A DNA stretch of 64,000 bases from Phyllobacterium sp. 628. GTDB lineage: Bacteria > Pseudomonadota > Alphaproteobacteria > Rhizobiales > Rhizobiaceae. The translations under genes were made by a program, and so were the position numbers. The notes under the pieces were generated by a model, which made no database searches, was not told the DNA's origin, and saw nothing but the letters and a program-made list of their open reading frames with translations. Where the stretch lies: the NCBI RefSeq assembly GCF_014189505.1, contig NZ_CP050301.1:1743501-1807500 (forward strand). Direction: 5' to 3'. This document shows positions 34,107 through 42,526 of this stretch, one piece after another. Every line of letters begins with the position of its first letter. Within the stretch, counting starts at the first letter, position 1.

Positions 34107-36395
34107 ATGGACAGACGCGAATTCATTCGTTTGCTCGGCCTAGCAGGAACGAGCGCAGCCGCTTACACAGCCTGTTCCGCCTATATGCGTGAGGCGCTGG
34201 CCAAAGGGCCTGAAACAGTAGAGGCACTCACCACTGCTGCTGTGCCTTGTATCGAAGGATCGCTCGAGGATATCGAGCACGTCATCATCCTGATGCAGGA
34301 AAACCGCTCCTTTGACCATTATTTTGGGACGTTGCGCGGCGTCCGAGGTTTTGGCGATCCGCGACCGTTGAAGCTTAGGAATGATGAGCCAGTCTGGCAG
34401 CAGGCATTGCCTAAAGATGCGAGCGGCAAGGCTCAGTCCCCGATACAACCCTACCATCTGCCGATGAAGCCGGAATTTGCCTTGCAGGATGCGCATCATG
34501 CGGGCGCAGTGTTTCTGGAGGATCCCGCGCACGACTACACGACAGGTATTGCCGCATGGAACAACGGCTGGATGGATCAATGGGGAATGCAAAAGGGTGT
34601 CGTTTCCCTGGCCCACTATGTCGAGGAAAACATCCCGCTTTATTTCAAGCTGGCAAAGGCCTTCACGCTTTGTGATGCTTATTTCTGTTCGGTGAACGGG
34701 CCTACAGATCCCAATCGCAGCTATTTCTGGACTGCGACATCGGCAGGATTCAGTGACAATTCGAGTTTCAGCGGATCGGCCACGCAAAAAGGTATACGAA
34801 CATGGGCCACTTATCCGGAAAAGCTGGAGAAACTGGGTGTCAGCTGGAACTTCTATCAGGATGGCCTGACATGGAACGCGCAGAATCCTTTTGACGGCAA
34901 TTACGGTGATAATACACTCGAATATTTTGATAAATACATGGGCAAGAGCAGTGTCCTTTATAAGAAAAACCAGTCGATAAATTCTGTCCTGCGGACCGAT
35001 GCGGACAAGCCATCGCAGTTTGAGGCGGATATCCTCAATGACACGCTCCCTGCAGTCTCATGGATCGTGCCGCCGGAAGCTTTTAGCGAACATCCAAAAT
35101 GGCCGCCGGAATTTGGCGAATATTATGTCCACGAAATCTTGCGGGCACTGGCCGCAAACAAGGAGGTATGGAAGAAAACGGCGCTGTTTATCACATATGA
35201 TGAAAATGGCGGCTTTTTCGATCATGTACCACCGCCGGTACCGCCGCTCAAAAAGGATGTCGGCAAGGTTTCCAGCGGCATTGTTGTTCCTGAACCCGCC
35301 AGTACATTCAATGTCGATGCTGAATCGCCACGTGGAAAAAATACGCCGCTCGGGATGGGAACACGCGTACCCACGCTCGTCATCTCCCCGTGGAGTACGG
35401 GCGGGCGGGTCTGTTCGGAGGTCTTTGACCATACATCTTTCATCCGTTTTCTGGATGAATGGTTGATTGCTCACGGCAAACAGGATGAAGATGCCGACGC
35501 ATTTCCCAATATTTCCTCATGGCGGTATGCCGTTGCCGGCGATTTAACCAGCACATTTGATTTCTACCACGCGGCAAACCCAGGTACGGAGTCTTTGGCC
35601 GAACCCGGTCAGTCCGCTGCGATTTTTACGAGCGCAAAACGGGAAGCTGCTCGACAAATAAAAGGTTTTTCACCGAAAGCCAGCGATACCTTGCCGGACA
35701 AGGACATGCCGGTTCGTGGAAAGCAGGATAATGCGCGCTGCGAAATCCTGCCGCTCGCCTATGACTTTACCGTCACTGCGGCGCGTATTTATGTAAGCGG
35801 CGGAGCCGAAAAGCTCACACTGACCTTTGCCAATTACGGTCCGCTGGCCGCTGCCTTTACGGTTTATTCCTATGATCGCACCGATGGTCCGTGGTTTTAT
35901 ACCGTGGAAGGATCCTCGGATGACGAGCCTAATTTGCTGACTGACCTGTGGGATCTCCGTGTCTACGATACATTGAGAAGAGCGCCTTTCGACTATCATC
36001 TGGCCGTTCATGGGCCGAATGGTCATCTGAACGAGTTTCGCGGAAATTCGAATTCAACCGAACAGTACCTTGCCGATGTCATCGATGTATCGCTCACCGA
36101 TGACGAGAAGGGGGTGCACTTCCACTTCAGCCAATGGCCGGAAGGAAGCGGCAAGTTGAAAATGATCAGTGCTTATACAGGAAAGGAACAAATCCTTCCG
36201 TGGGGGACAAAATTTGCCGACACAATGACCGTTGACGGGTGGTACGACGTATCTTTTGTCGATGCGGTCAATACATCCCGTTACCTCAGGCGCTATGCGG
36301 GGCGTCTTGAAACCGGCACGATCAGCAAGAGTGATCCGGCAATCGGTATGATCTATGACGAGGTGAAGCGGATTTACAAAGCCGGGACAGTGTAA
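34107..36395 (+). CDS. plcN: Phosphocholine-specific phospholipase C, Tat-exported
   Basis: 762 aa, with AGGATGAAGAC before the ATG. The leader MDRREFIRLLGLAGTSAAAYTAC is a twin-arginine signal. The phosphoesterase domain starts IEHVIILMQENRSFDHYFGTLRGVRGFGDPRP, with NGPTDPNRSYFWTA, SWIVPPEAFSEHP, ITYDENGGFFDHVPPP and GMGTRVPTLVISPW as further landmarks of the bacterial PLC/AcpA superfamily. Two C-terminal DUF756-type beta domains (about 590-760) are typical of phosphocholine-specific PLC. It cleaves phosphatidylcholine or sphingomyelin outside the cytoplasm. Phosphate control is common for this family, but I saw no clear Pho box. Confidence 0.92.
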   Translation: MDRREFIRLLGLAGTSAAAYTACSAYMREALAKGPETVEALTTAAVPCIEGSLEDIEHVIILMQENRSFDHYFGTLRGVRGFGDPRPLKLRNDEPVWQQALPKDASGKAQSPIQPYHLPMKPEFALQDAHHAGAVFLEDPAHDYTTGIAAWNNGWMDQWGMQKGVVSLAHYVEENIPLYFKLAKAFTLCDAYFCSVNGPTDPNRSYFWTATSAGFSDNSSFSGSATQKGIRTWATYPEKLEKLGVSWNFYQDGLTWNAQNPFDGNYGDNTLEYFDKYMGKSSVLYKKNQSINSVLRTDADKPSQFEADILNDTLPAVSWIVPPEAFSEHPKWPPEFGEYYVHEILRALAANKEVWKKTALFITYDENGGFFDHVPPPVPPLKKDVGKVSSGIVVPEPASTFNVDAESPRGKNTPLGMGTRVPTLVISPWSTGGRVCSEVFDHTSFIRFLDEWLIAHGKQDEDADAFPNISSWRYAVAGDLTSTFDFYHAANPGTESLAEPGQSAAIFTSAKREAARQIKGFSPKASDTLPDKDMPVRGKQDNARCEILPLAYDFTVTAARIYVSGGAEKLTLTFANYGPLAAAFTVYSYDRTDGPWFYTVEGSSDDEPNLLTDLWDLRVYDTLRRAPFDYHLAVHGPNGHLNEFRGNSNSTEQYLADVIDVSLTDDEKGVHFHFSQWPEGSGKLKMISAYTGKEQILPWGTKFADTMTVDGWYDVSFVDAVNTSRYLRRYAGRLETGTISKSDPAIGMIYDEVKRIYKAGTV

Positions 36396-36614
36396 GCGGC
36401 TGGGAGATTGTGAGCCCGCGTGCCGGCGCAGGCTTCACAGCTCCGGCGTTTCAGGCGGCTGCTCCAAGCCTAACATGAGGAGCAGTCACGCTGCGAACGG
36501 TGCGGAAGGTAGAGCTGTCAGCCAAGCTTCCCGCTTTGGGCAGCTATGGCTTGTCTCCGGTGTCATTTGCGATTAGCTGTTGGTACTCATTCTTGCAGCC
36601 AGCGCCAGGATTCC

Positions 36615-37415
36615 ATGCGACAGCACATTCGACGCCGCCAATCGATATCAGCCAAATGGTCGGTCCGCATCGCCTTTCTGTCGGCAATCCTGTTTGTCCT
36701 CTCGGCCCTTGGTCACCGCTTCGAGCGCATCGAGACACCGGAATTTCTCTGGCTGCTGGCCATTGTTGCCGGTCTGGCCGTGCTGGCACTGCTCCTCAGC
36801 ATCAAGGGTTTCACCAGCCTGTGGCGGCGCGGCGATCGGGGTGGTCCTTCGGCATTTTGGGGCGCGGTGATCGCACTTATTGTGCTTGGGCCTTTCGTCA
36901 CCACGGTCTATCAGGCGCTGACCCTGCCGGCGATCTATGACATATCCACGGATTTGACTGATCCGCCGGCGCTGTTTTCGACAAGCGGGTTGCGAACCGA
37001 CCAGATGAACCCGCTGGCCAATGATCCGCGCAGCCGCGCATTGCAGGCCAAGGCCTATCCGGAAGTGACGGGTCGCCGTTATGAAGGCTCACCTGACCGG
37101 ATTCTGGATGGGATCAGCAGCGTGATCGCCGACAATGGCTGGACGATCATCGACCAGAAGGGCCTGCCGGGAGACGATGAAGAAATTCTGCTGGAAGTCG
37201 TCGCACGGACCTGGCTGCTTGGTTTTACCAGCGATGTGGTGATCCGTCTGAGCGATGAGGGCGATACGACTTATGTCGATATGCGCTCGGTGTCGCGCTA
37301 TGGCGTGCATGATCTCGGTGACAATGCCGACCGCATTACCCAGTTCATGGCAGCGCTCGATAGTCAGATCCAGAGCGCCCAGCCGGAAGAAGATACCACT
37401 CAGCCTGCCCAGTAA
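36615..37415 (+). CDS. DUF1499 membrane protein
   Basis: 266 aa from the ATG at 36615 (CCAGGA upstream). Three membrane segments lie in the first 110 residues, with the positive N-terminus MRQHIRRRQS inside. The C-terminal domain begins IYDISTDLTDPPALF and has YEGSPDRILDGISSVIADNGWTIIDQ, VARTWLLGFTSDVVIRLSDEG and VDMRSVSRYGVHDLGDNADRI, the DUF1499 pattern, probably a periplasmic alpha/beta domain. Function unknown. Its last 16 bp overlap the end of the convergent MBL gene. Confidence 0.88.
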   Translation: MRQHIRRRQSISAKWSVRIAFLSAILFVLSALGHRFERIETPEFLWLLAIVAGLAVLALLLSIKGFTSLWRRGDRGGPSAFWGAVIALIVLGPFVTTVYQALTLPAIYDISTDLTDPPALFSTSGLRTDQMNPLANDPRSRALQAKAYPEVTGRRYEGSPDRILDGISSVIADNGWTIIDQKGLPGDDEEILLEVVARTWLLGFTSDVVIRLSDEGDTTYVDMRSVSRYGVHDLGDNADRITQFMAALDSQIQSAQPEEDTTQPAQ

Positions 37416-38305
37416 ATGCCATCAATGGAGGGATTGCCCTCAGTGTAGACACGGCCACGTGCCACCAGATCCTCCAGATGTGCCAATACGGAAAGCGCCG
37501 CAGCGCCATGCAGGCGCGGATCGGTCTCGCGGTAGATCACCTTGACCATCTCGGCAATGGTACGGTCGCCAAGCTTGACCCGCTCCAATACCGCCCGTTC
37601 TCGCATTTTCCGGTGCGCTTTCAGCCCGCGCACAAAGGTTTTCGGCTTGGTCACCGCGCCGCCATGGCCGGGCAGATAGACGCGGTCGTGCCGCTCCAGC
37701 AGCCTGTCGAGCGAGGCCATGTAGTCGGACATGGAGCCATCGGGCGGCGCAACGATGGAGGTGGCCCAGGCCATGACGTGATCGGCGGAAAACAGCACGT
37801 CCGTCCCCTCCAGCGCAAAAGCGACATGGTTTGCGGTATGGCCTGGTGTGTGGATGGTGCGCATGGCCCAGCCATCCCCCTCGATCACGGAATTGTCCGC
37901 TGCGATGATATCAGGCACGAAATCGTAATCGCCACTGGCATCGAGGAAGTTGATCTCGCCGATATGCAGGGGCCGGGCAGGGCGGTGCGGACCTTCGGCA
38001 ACCAGTTTTGCGCCGAGCTCCTGCGCCATCAAGGTTGCAAGCGGCGAGTGATCCCGGTGCGTATGGCTGACAAAGATATGGCTGACAGGACGCCCGGCAA
38101 TGGCATGGAGCAGGGTGGCGCGATGCGCCTCGTCGACGGGGCCCGGATCAATCAGCGCCAACGTATCGCGGCCGATCAGATAGCTGTTGGTCCCGTAGAA
38201 GGTGAAGGGGCTCGGATTATTGACCGTGATTCGCTTGATATCATGCGCAAGCTGCACGGCCTCGCCATAATGTGGCGCAAAAGAACTGTCGAAAACGAGG
38301 GACAT
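37400..38305 (-). CDS. Metallo-beta-lactamase-fold hydrolase
   Basis: 301 aa, ATG at 38305. The metal motif SHTHRDHSP is near residue 80; HTPGHTANHVAFAL supplies the next His and SADHVMAWATSIV the bridging Asp. A C-terminal winged-helix-like region (RKMRERAVLERVKLGDRTIAEMVKVIY) matches the LACTB2/BLACT_WH layout, seen in endoribonuclease- or thioesterase-like MBL proteins. It is a cytosolic, di-metal hydrolase; the substrate is not known. The 3' end overlaps the convergent DUF1499 gene by 16 bp. Confidence 0.9.
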   Translation of the reverse strand: MSLVFDSSFAPHYGEAVQLAHDIKRITVNNPSPFTFYGTNSYLIGRDTLALIDPGPVDEAHRATLLHAIAGRPVSHIFVSHTHRDHSPLATLMAQELGAKLVAEGPHRPARPLHIGEINFLDASGDYDFVPDIIAADNSVIEGDGWAMRTIHTPGHTANHVAFALEGTDVLFSADHVMAWATSIVAPPDGSMSDYMASLDRLLERHDRVYLPGHGGAVTKPKTFVRGLKAHRKMRERAVLERVKLGDRTIAEMVKVIYRETDPRLHGAAALSVLAHLEDLVARGRVYTEGNPSIDGIYWAG

Positions 38306-38409
38306 GGATGCTTGCAGACCTTTGTGTGGCTTTCGACGTATTGCAGATAAGTGTCATCCCCAATATACCGTTTTCAACGCGTGGCGAAAGCTGATCCGGA
38401 GGATAGAAC

Positions 38410-38997
38410 ATGATTGCTGCCCAAACTCGCTCCCTTGCCGAAACATTCCAGCCGGAAGGCCAGCTTGCCAAAGCCGTATGGTTTGTCTCGCTTGCCCTCG
38501 TCGGCACGGCGCTGATGACCCTTGCTGCCAAGACCAAAGTCGACATGGTGTTCGTCAATGTGACGATGCAGACCTTTGCGGTCTTTGCCATTTCCGCAGC
38601 CTATGGCTCGCGCCTCGCCGTTGCCACCATGGCGCTCTATCTGCTTGAAGGTGCGCTCGGCATGCCCGTTTTCACCGGAACGCCGGAAAAGGGCATTGGA
38701 CTTGCCTATATACTCAGCACAACGGGCGGCTATCTATTCGCCTATCTCGCTGCCGCCTGGGTGGTTGGCCGTGCTGCCGACAAGGATTTTACCCGCAACC
38801 CGGTTGGCCTTGGTCTTGCCATGCTGGCGGGCGAAGCGATTATCCTTGGCCTCGGCTTCCTGTGGTTGGCCTATCTCCTCGGCATTGAAAAAGCCTTTGC
38901 CTTCGGTGTTGGCCCGTTCATCGTTGCCGATATCCTGAAGCTGGCTCTGGCTGCTGCCATTGTTCCTGCCGTGGGTTCGCTGCTCAAGCGCCGCTAA
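38410..38997 (+). CDS. bioY: Biotin transporter BioY (S component)
   Basis: 195 aa, ATG at 38410 with GGAGG upstream. Six membrane segments. VDMVFVNVTMQTFAVFAISAAYGSRLAVATMALYLLEGALGMPVFTG and TGGYLFAYLAAAWVVG are highly typical of BioY, the biotin-binding component of an ECF transporter. bioM/bioN (ATPase and coupling subunit) are not adjacent; many rhizobial BioY proteins act alone or with a shared module. I searched for a BioR-type TTATCTATAA box upstream and did not find it. An intrinsic terminator follows. Confidence 0.95.
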   Translation: MIAAQTRSLAETFQPEGQLAKAVWFVSLALVGTALMTLAAKTKVDMVFVNVTMQTFAVFAISAAYGSRLAVATMALYLLEGALGMPVFTGTPEKGIGLAYILSTTGGYLFAYLAAAWVVGRAADKDFTRNPVGLGLAMLAGEAIILGLGFLWLAYLLGIEKAFAFGVGPFIVADILKLALAAAIVPAVGSLLKRR

Positions 38998-39017
38998 ACG
39001 GTATTGGATTGATCGAT

Positions 39018-39046
39018 AAAAGCCGCGGCTCTGTCCGCGGCTTTTT
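39018..39046 (+). terminator. Intrinsic terminator after bioY
   Basis: AAAAGCCGCGG pairs with CCGCGGCTTTTT around CTCTGT, ending in a T-rich run, 20 bp after the bioY stop. Confidence 0.9.
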
Positions 39047-39123
39047 CTTTTGCCGCATTGACTTTGCAGTGCAGCCTTCGCAGGCTCCGGTAACACGCCC
39101 ATTCGAAACCAAAGAGGCATTCC

Positions 39124-40041
39124 TTGGCAGATTATCCCCGTGATTTGATCGGCTTTGGCCGTACCACGCCCGATCCGCAATGGCCCGGCGGTGCGAAGAT
39201 CGCCGTGCAGTTCGTGATCAATTACGAGGAGGGCGGCGAGAGCTGCATTCTCGACAATGATCCGGCCTCGGAAAATCTGTTGTCGGAGATTGTGGGCGCG
39301 GCCGCATGGCCCGGCCAGCGCAATCTCAACATGGAATCGATCTACGAATATGGCTCGCGCGCCGGGTTCTGGCGGCTGTGGCGCCTGTTCACACGGCGCA
39401 ATCTGCCGGTAACGGTCTATGGCGTGACGCTGGCCATGGCGCGCAATCCCGAAGCGGTAGCGGCCATGCGGGAAGCAGATTGGGAAATCGCCAGCCATGG
39501 CCTGCGCTGGCTGGAATACAAGGATTTCCCGGAAGAACTTGAGCGCCAGCATATTCACGAGGCGGTGCGGCTGCACACGGAAATCACAGGATCGCGCCCG
39601 CTCGGCCTTTATCAGGGCAAGCCATCGGACAACACATTGAAGATCGTGATGGAAGAGGGCGGTTTCGTCTATTCCTCCGACAGCTATGCGGACGAGCTGC
39701 CCTATTGGATCAAGGGGCCCAAAGCGCCGCATCTGATCGTGCCCTACACGCTGGATGCCAATGATATGCGGTTTGCCACGCCGCAGGGATTCAATTCCGG
39801 CGACCAGTTCTTCACCTATCTGAAAGACACGTTCGACGTGCTTTACCGTGAGGGCGAGGAAGGTGCCGCCAAGATGATGTCCATCGGGCTGCATTGCCGT
39901 CTGGTGGGACGCCCGGGCCGCGCGGCAGCACTGGAGCGGTTCCTCGATTATGTGCAGGGTCATGACGGCGCATGGATAACACGGCGGATCGACATTGCCC
40001 GCCACTGGCATGAGCATCATCACCCGGACGCAGCGGCATGA
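39124..40041 (+). CDS. puuE: Allantoinase PuuE (polysaccharide-deacetylase type)
   Basis: 305 aa from TTG at 39124, with AGAGG 6 bases upstream. [42 protein letters not shown] is the PuuE hallmark, with [21 protein letters not shown] and the SHGLRW His motif. PuuE hydrolyses allantoin to allantoate without the metal site of classical allantoinase. It overlaps allA by 4 bp (ATGA), so the two are translationally coupled. It is the first gene of the purine-catabolism cluster on this strand. Confidence 0.95.
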   Translation: MADYPRDLIGFGRTTPDPQWPGGAKIAVQFVINYEEGGESCILDNDPASENLLSEIVGAAAWPGQRNLNMESIYEYGSRAGFWRLWRLFTRRNLPVTVYGVTLAMARNPEAVAAMREADWEIASHGLRWLEYKDFPEELERQHIHEAVRLHTEITGSRPLGLYQGKPSDNTLKIVMEEGGFVYSSDSYADELPYWIKGPKAPHLIVPYTLDANDMRFATPQGFNSGDQFFTYLKDTFDVLYREGEEGAAKMMSIGLHCRLVGRPGRAAALERFLDYVQGHDGAWITRRIDIARHWHEHHHPDAAA

Positions 40042-40538
40042 CAATCATTCCGCTTGTCGTCCAGCCGCTGACCAAAGCGGCGTTCCGACCTTTTGGCGAT
40101 GTGATTGAAACCGAAGGCGCGGAAGTACGTCTGATCAACAATGGCACCACTCGGCGGTTTCATGACCTTGCCAATGTGGATGTGACTGGTGAGGACGCGC
40201 GGGTTCTGATCAATATTTTTCGCGGGCAGGCTTTTGCGCCGCCTGTCGATATCGTGATGCTGGAGCGGCATCCGCTCGGCAGTCAGGCCTTTGTGCCGCT
40301 GCAGAACCGGCCATTTCTGGTTGTGGTGGCGGAAGATGATGCCGGGCGGCCGGGAATGCCTGTGGCATTTCTGGCTTGGGGACATCAGGGCGTCAATTAC
40401 GGCCGCAATGTCTGGCACCTCCCGCTGATTTCACTCGAAGACGTCTCGGACTTTCTTGTAGTGGATCGCGGCGGGGCGGGGGATAATCTGGAAGAGTTTT
40501 TCTTTGACTGTGTGGTGTACAGGATCGAGGCGGTTTGA
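40038..40538 (+). CDS. allA: Ureidoglycolate lyase
   Basis: 166 aa. [52 protein letters not shown] and [14 protein letters not shown] match AllA, a cupin that splits ureidoglycolate to glyoxylate and urea. Length is standard (about 160-170 aa). Its ATG overlaps the puuE stop. Between allantoate and ureidoglycolate an allantoicase is needed and is not in the window. After the stop there is a 387-bp gap with a family-B repeat before xdhA. Confidence 0.95.
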   Translation: MTIIPLVVQPLTKAAFRPFGDVIETEGAEVRLINNGTTRRFHDLANVDVTGEDARVLINIFRGQAFAPPVDIVMLERHPLGSQAFVPLQNRPFLVVVAEDDAGRPGMPVAFLAWGHQGVNYGRNVWHLPLISLEDVSDFLVVDRGGAGDNLEEFFFDCVVYRIEAV

Positions 40539-40597
40539 ACTGCAGAGGCTGTTGTGCGTGGTTCGCCTTCGAAGAATTTAGCTCCTTAAACCGTTCC

Positions 40598-40805
40598 CCT
40601 CTCCGTCATCCTCGGGCTTGACCCGAGGACCCACGGCAAAGGAGCATAAATGGCTGCACGAATTCGATGCAATCCAGTTAGTAGGGCTGATGGAGCCGCA
40701 CTTCTTTAAAGGCTATCGCCTGCTGGAATACACCGCACCCAGCGCACTCTTCAGTGCCTCTTAGCCTTGGGTCCTCGGGTCAAGCCCGAGGATGACGGAG
40801 AGAGG
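40598..40805. repeat. Paired-arm palindromic repeat, family B
   Basis: Two inverted arms, each itself palindromic (CCTCGGGCTTGACCCGAGG and CCTCGGGTCAAGCCCGAGG), bracket 208 bp. This motif is widespread in intergenic DNA of Rhizobiales. Just before it, at 40552-40565, TTGTGCGTGGTTCG is a 14-bp remnant of a family-A arm. The rest of the 387-bp allA-xdhA gap holds no supported gene. Confidence 0.88.
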
Positions 40806-40925
40806 TGCATAGGGGGGTGAGCAGAAGGACCTTTAGAAGAGAGAGCCACGCATATATCAATGCAATCACCCCACCCTGTTGTATGCCACTTGACGCCTTA
40901 CCTCTGCCGGTTGAAGCTGTGAACC

Positions 40926-42341
40926 ATGTCACATGCGATCAAATTTTTTCTGAATGGTCAAAAACACGAAGCATCTGTCCGGCCGGATATGACGGTGCTT
41001 GATTGGCTGCGCAATGCGCCGCGCCTGACCGGAACCAAGGAAGGCTGTGCCGAGGGTGATTGCGGTGCCTGTTCGGTGCTCATTGGCGATCCTGCAGGTG
41101 ATTCGGTGCATTATCACGCTGCCAACAGCTGTATTCTCGCCATGGGCCAGATCGATGGGCGTTCGCTCATCACTGTCGAGGGGCTGAAGACCGAAACCCT
41201 GCATCCGGTGCAGGTAGCGATGGCCGAAAACGGCTCGTCGCAATGCGGCTTCTGCACACCCGGCATTGTGATTTCGCTGGCTGGCCTTGCCGCAAACAAT
41301 GCTGCAGCGGATGACCACGCCATTCACGATGCGCTGGCCGGCAATCTCTGCCGCTGTACAGGCTACCGTCCGATTGTCGAGGCGGCACGCAAGGTGGTCG
41401 GTGCGGGCGGAGCGGCAATTGCCGGACCGCACATCGCCGCCTTTGCCGAGATGAAGCCGCAAACCACGCTTTCGTCAGGTGGTTCGATATATCATCAGCC
41501 GTCAACGCTGGCTGAGCTCGTGCAATTGCGCAAGGACAGGCCCGATGCGCTGCTTCTCGGCGGAGGCACCGACCTTGGCGTTGCGCTGGCAGATTATCAC
41601 TCCGATTGGGATGAGGTGATTTCGCTGGCCCATGTGGCCGAACTGCGGGCCATCGGCGAATCTGATAATCACTTGAGCTTTGGTGCTGCGGTGACATGGG
41701 AAGAGGTGCTGGCGCGGGTAGCAGAGTTTTATCCGTCTTTCGCCACGCTGATCCGGCGGTTCGGCTCGACACAAATTCGCTCCATGGGCACCATCGGCGG
41801 TAATATCGGTACGGCTAGCCCGATTGGTGACGGTCCGCCTGCGCTGATTGCGCTGGGTGCCGACGTTGAACTTGCCTCGCTCAATGGCAGGCGGTTCGTG
41901 GCGCTGGAAGACTTCTTCCTCGACTACCGGAAGACGGAGTTGCGCGCCGATGAGGTGATTGCCTCAGTCTCTATCCCCAAGCCGAAGCCGGAGCAGGAAT
42001 TTCGCGTTTACAAGATTTCCAAGCGTTATGATCAGGATATTTCTACCGTATGCGGTGCATTCTCCATCACCCGTGAGGACGGACAGGTGCGCAGCGCCCG
42101 CATCGCGTTTGGTGGTATGGCGGCCATACCGCGCCGGGCTGTGGAAGCGGAGCATGCGCTTGTCGGCAGCCAGTTCGATGCCAAGGCGGTTGAGGCCTGC
42201 GCTGCAGCCATCACCGCTTCGTTCAAGCCGCTCAGCGACTGGCGCGGCACTTCCGATTACCGGTTGCAGGTGGCTGGCAATCTGGTTGAACGGTTCTGGC
42301 GCGATGTGGCCGGTGAGACGGTGGAGGTGATGGCGCTGTGA
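40926..42341 (+). CDS. xdhA: Xanthine dehydrogenase small subunit (2Fe-2S and FAD)
   Basis: 471 aa. The plant-type ferredoxin domain has GCAEGDCGACSVLIG (about residues 40-53), the second cluster has QCGFCTPG and NLCRCTGYRPI, and the FAD-binding domain (about 190-370) begins with LLLGGGTDLGV and includes STQIRSMGTIGGNIGTASPIGD. It passes electrons from the Mo centre of XdhB to NAD+ during oxidation of hypoxanthine and xanthine to urate. The Shine-Dalgarno is weak. It is separated from xdhB by 185 bp of family-C repeat. Confidence 0.96.
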   Translation: MSHAIKFFLNGQKHEASVRPDMTVLDWLRNAPRLTGTKEGCAEGDCGACSVLIGDPAGDSVHYHAANSCILAMGQIDGRSLITVEGLKTETLHPVQVAMAENGSSQCGFCTPGIVISLAGLAANNAAADDHAIHDALAGNLCRCTGYRPIVEAARKVVGAGGAAIAGPHIAAFAEMKPQTTLSSGGSIYHQPSTLAELVQLRKDRPDALLLGGGTDLGVALADYHSDWDEVISLAHVAELRAIGESDNHLSFGAAVTWEEVLARVAEFYPSFATLIRRFGSTQIRSMGTIGGNIGTASPIGDGPPALIALGADVELASLNGRRFVALEDFFLDYRKTELRADEVIASVSIPKPKPEQEFRVYKISKRYDQDISTVCGAFSITREDGQVRSARIAFGGMAAIPRRAVEAEHALVGSQFDAKAVEACAAAITASFKPLSDWRGTSDYRLQVAGNLVERFWRDVAGETVEVMAL

Positions 42342-42363
42342 TTTATAGTTTTCGCCATTTTCG

Positions 42364-42525
42364 TACCCCCCTCTGCCCTGTCGGGCATCTCCCCCACAAG
42401 GGGGGAGATCAGCCTTCAATACTATTTCGAGTAGTTCTAAGGCATTGCAATATAAGCGGTCATGCTGATGTCGATGTGATCTCCCCCCTTGTGGGGGGAG
42501 ATGCCCGATAGGGCAGAGGGGGGTA
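42364..42525. repeat. Paired-arm palindromic repeat, family C
   Basis: Arms of 48 bases (TACCCCCCTCTGCCCTGTCG start, with TCTCCCCCCTTGTGGGGGGA in the right arm) face each other across about 66 bp, filling the xdhA-xdhB gap. The right arm ends in GAGGGGGGTAA directly before the xdhB ATG and so provides its ribosome-binding site. Confidence 0.9.
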
Positions 42526-42526
42526 A

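Noticed and set aside
38306..38409. BioR operator or biotin riboswitch upstream of bioY
   Set aside because: No TTATCTATAA-like site and no conserved RNA structure recognised.
38734..40044. A 436-codon minus-strand frame opposite puuE and bioY
   Set aside because: puuE and bioY are clear family members on the plus strand; the minus frame spans both and the gap between them.
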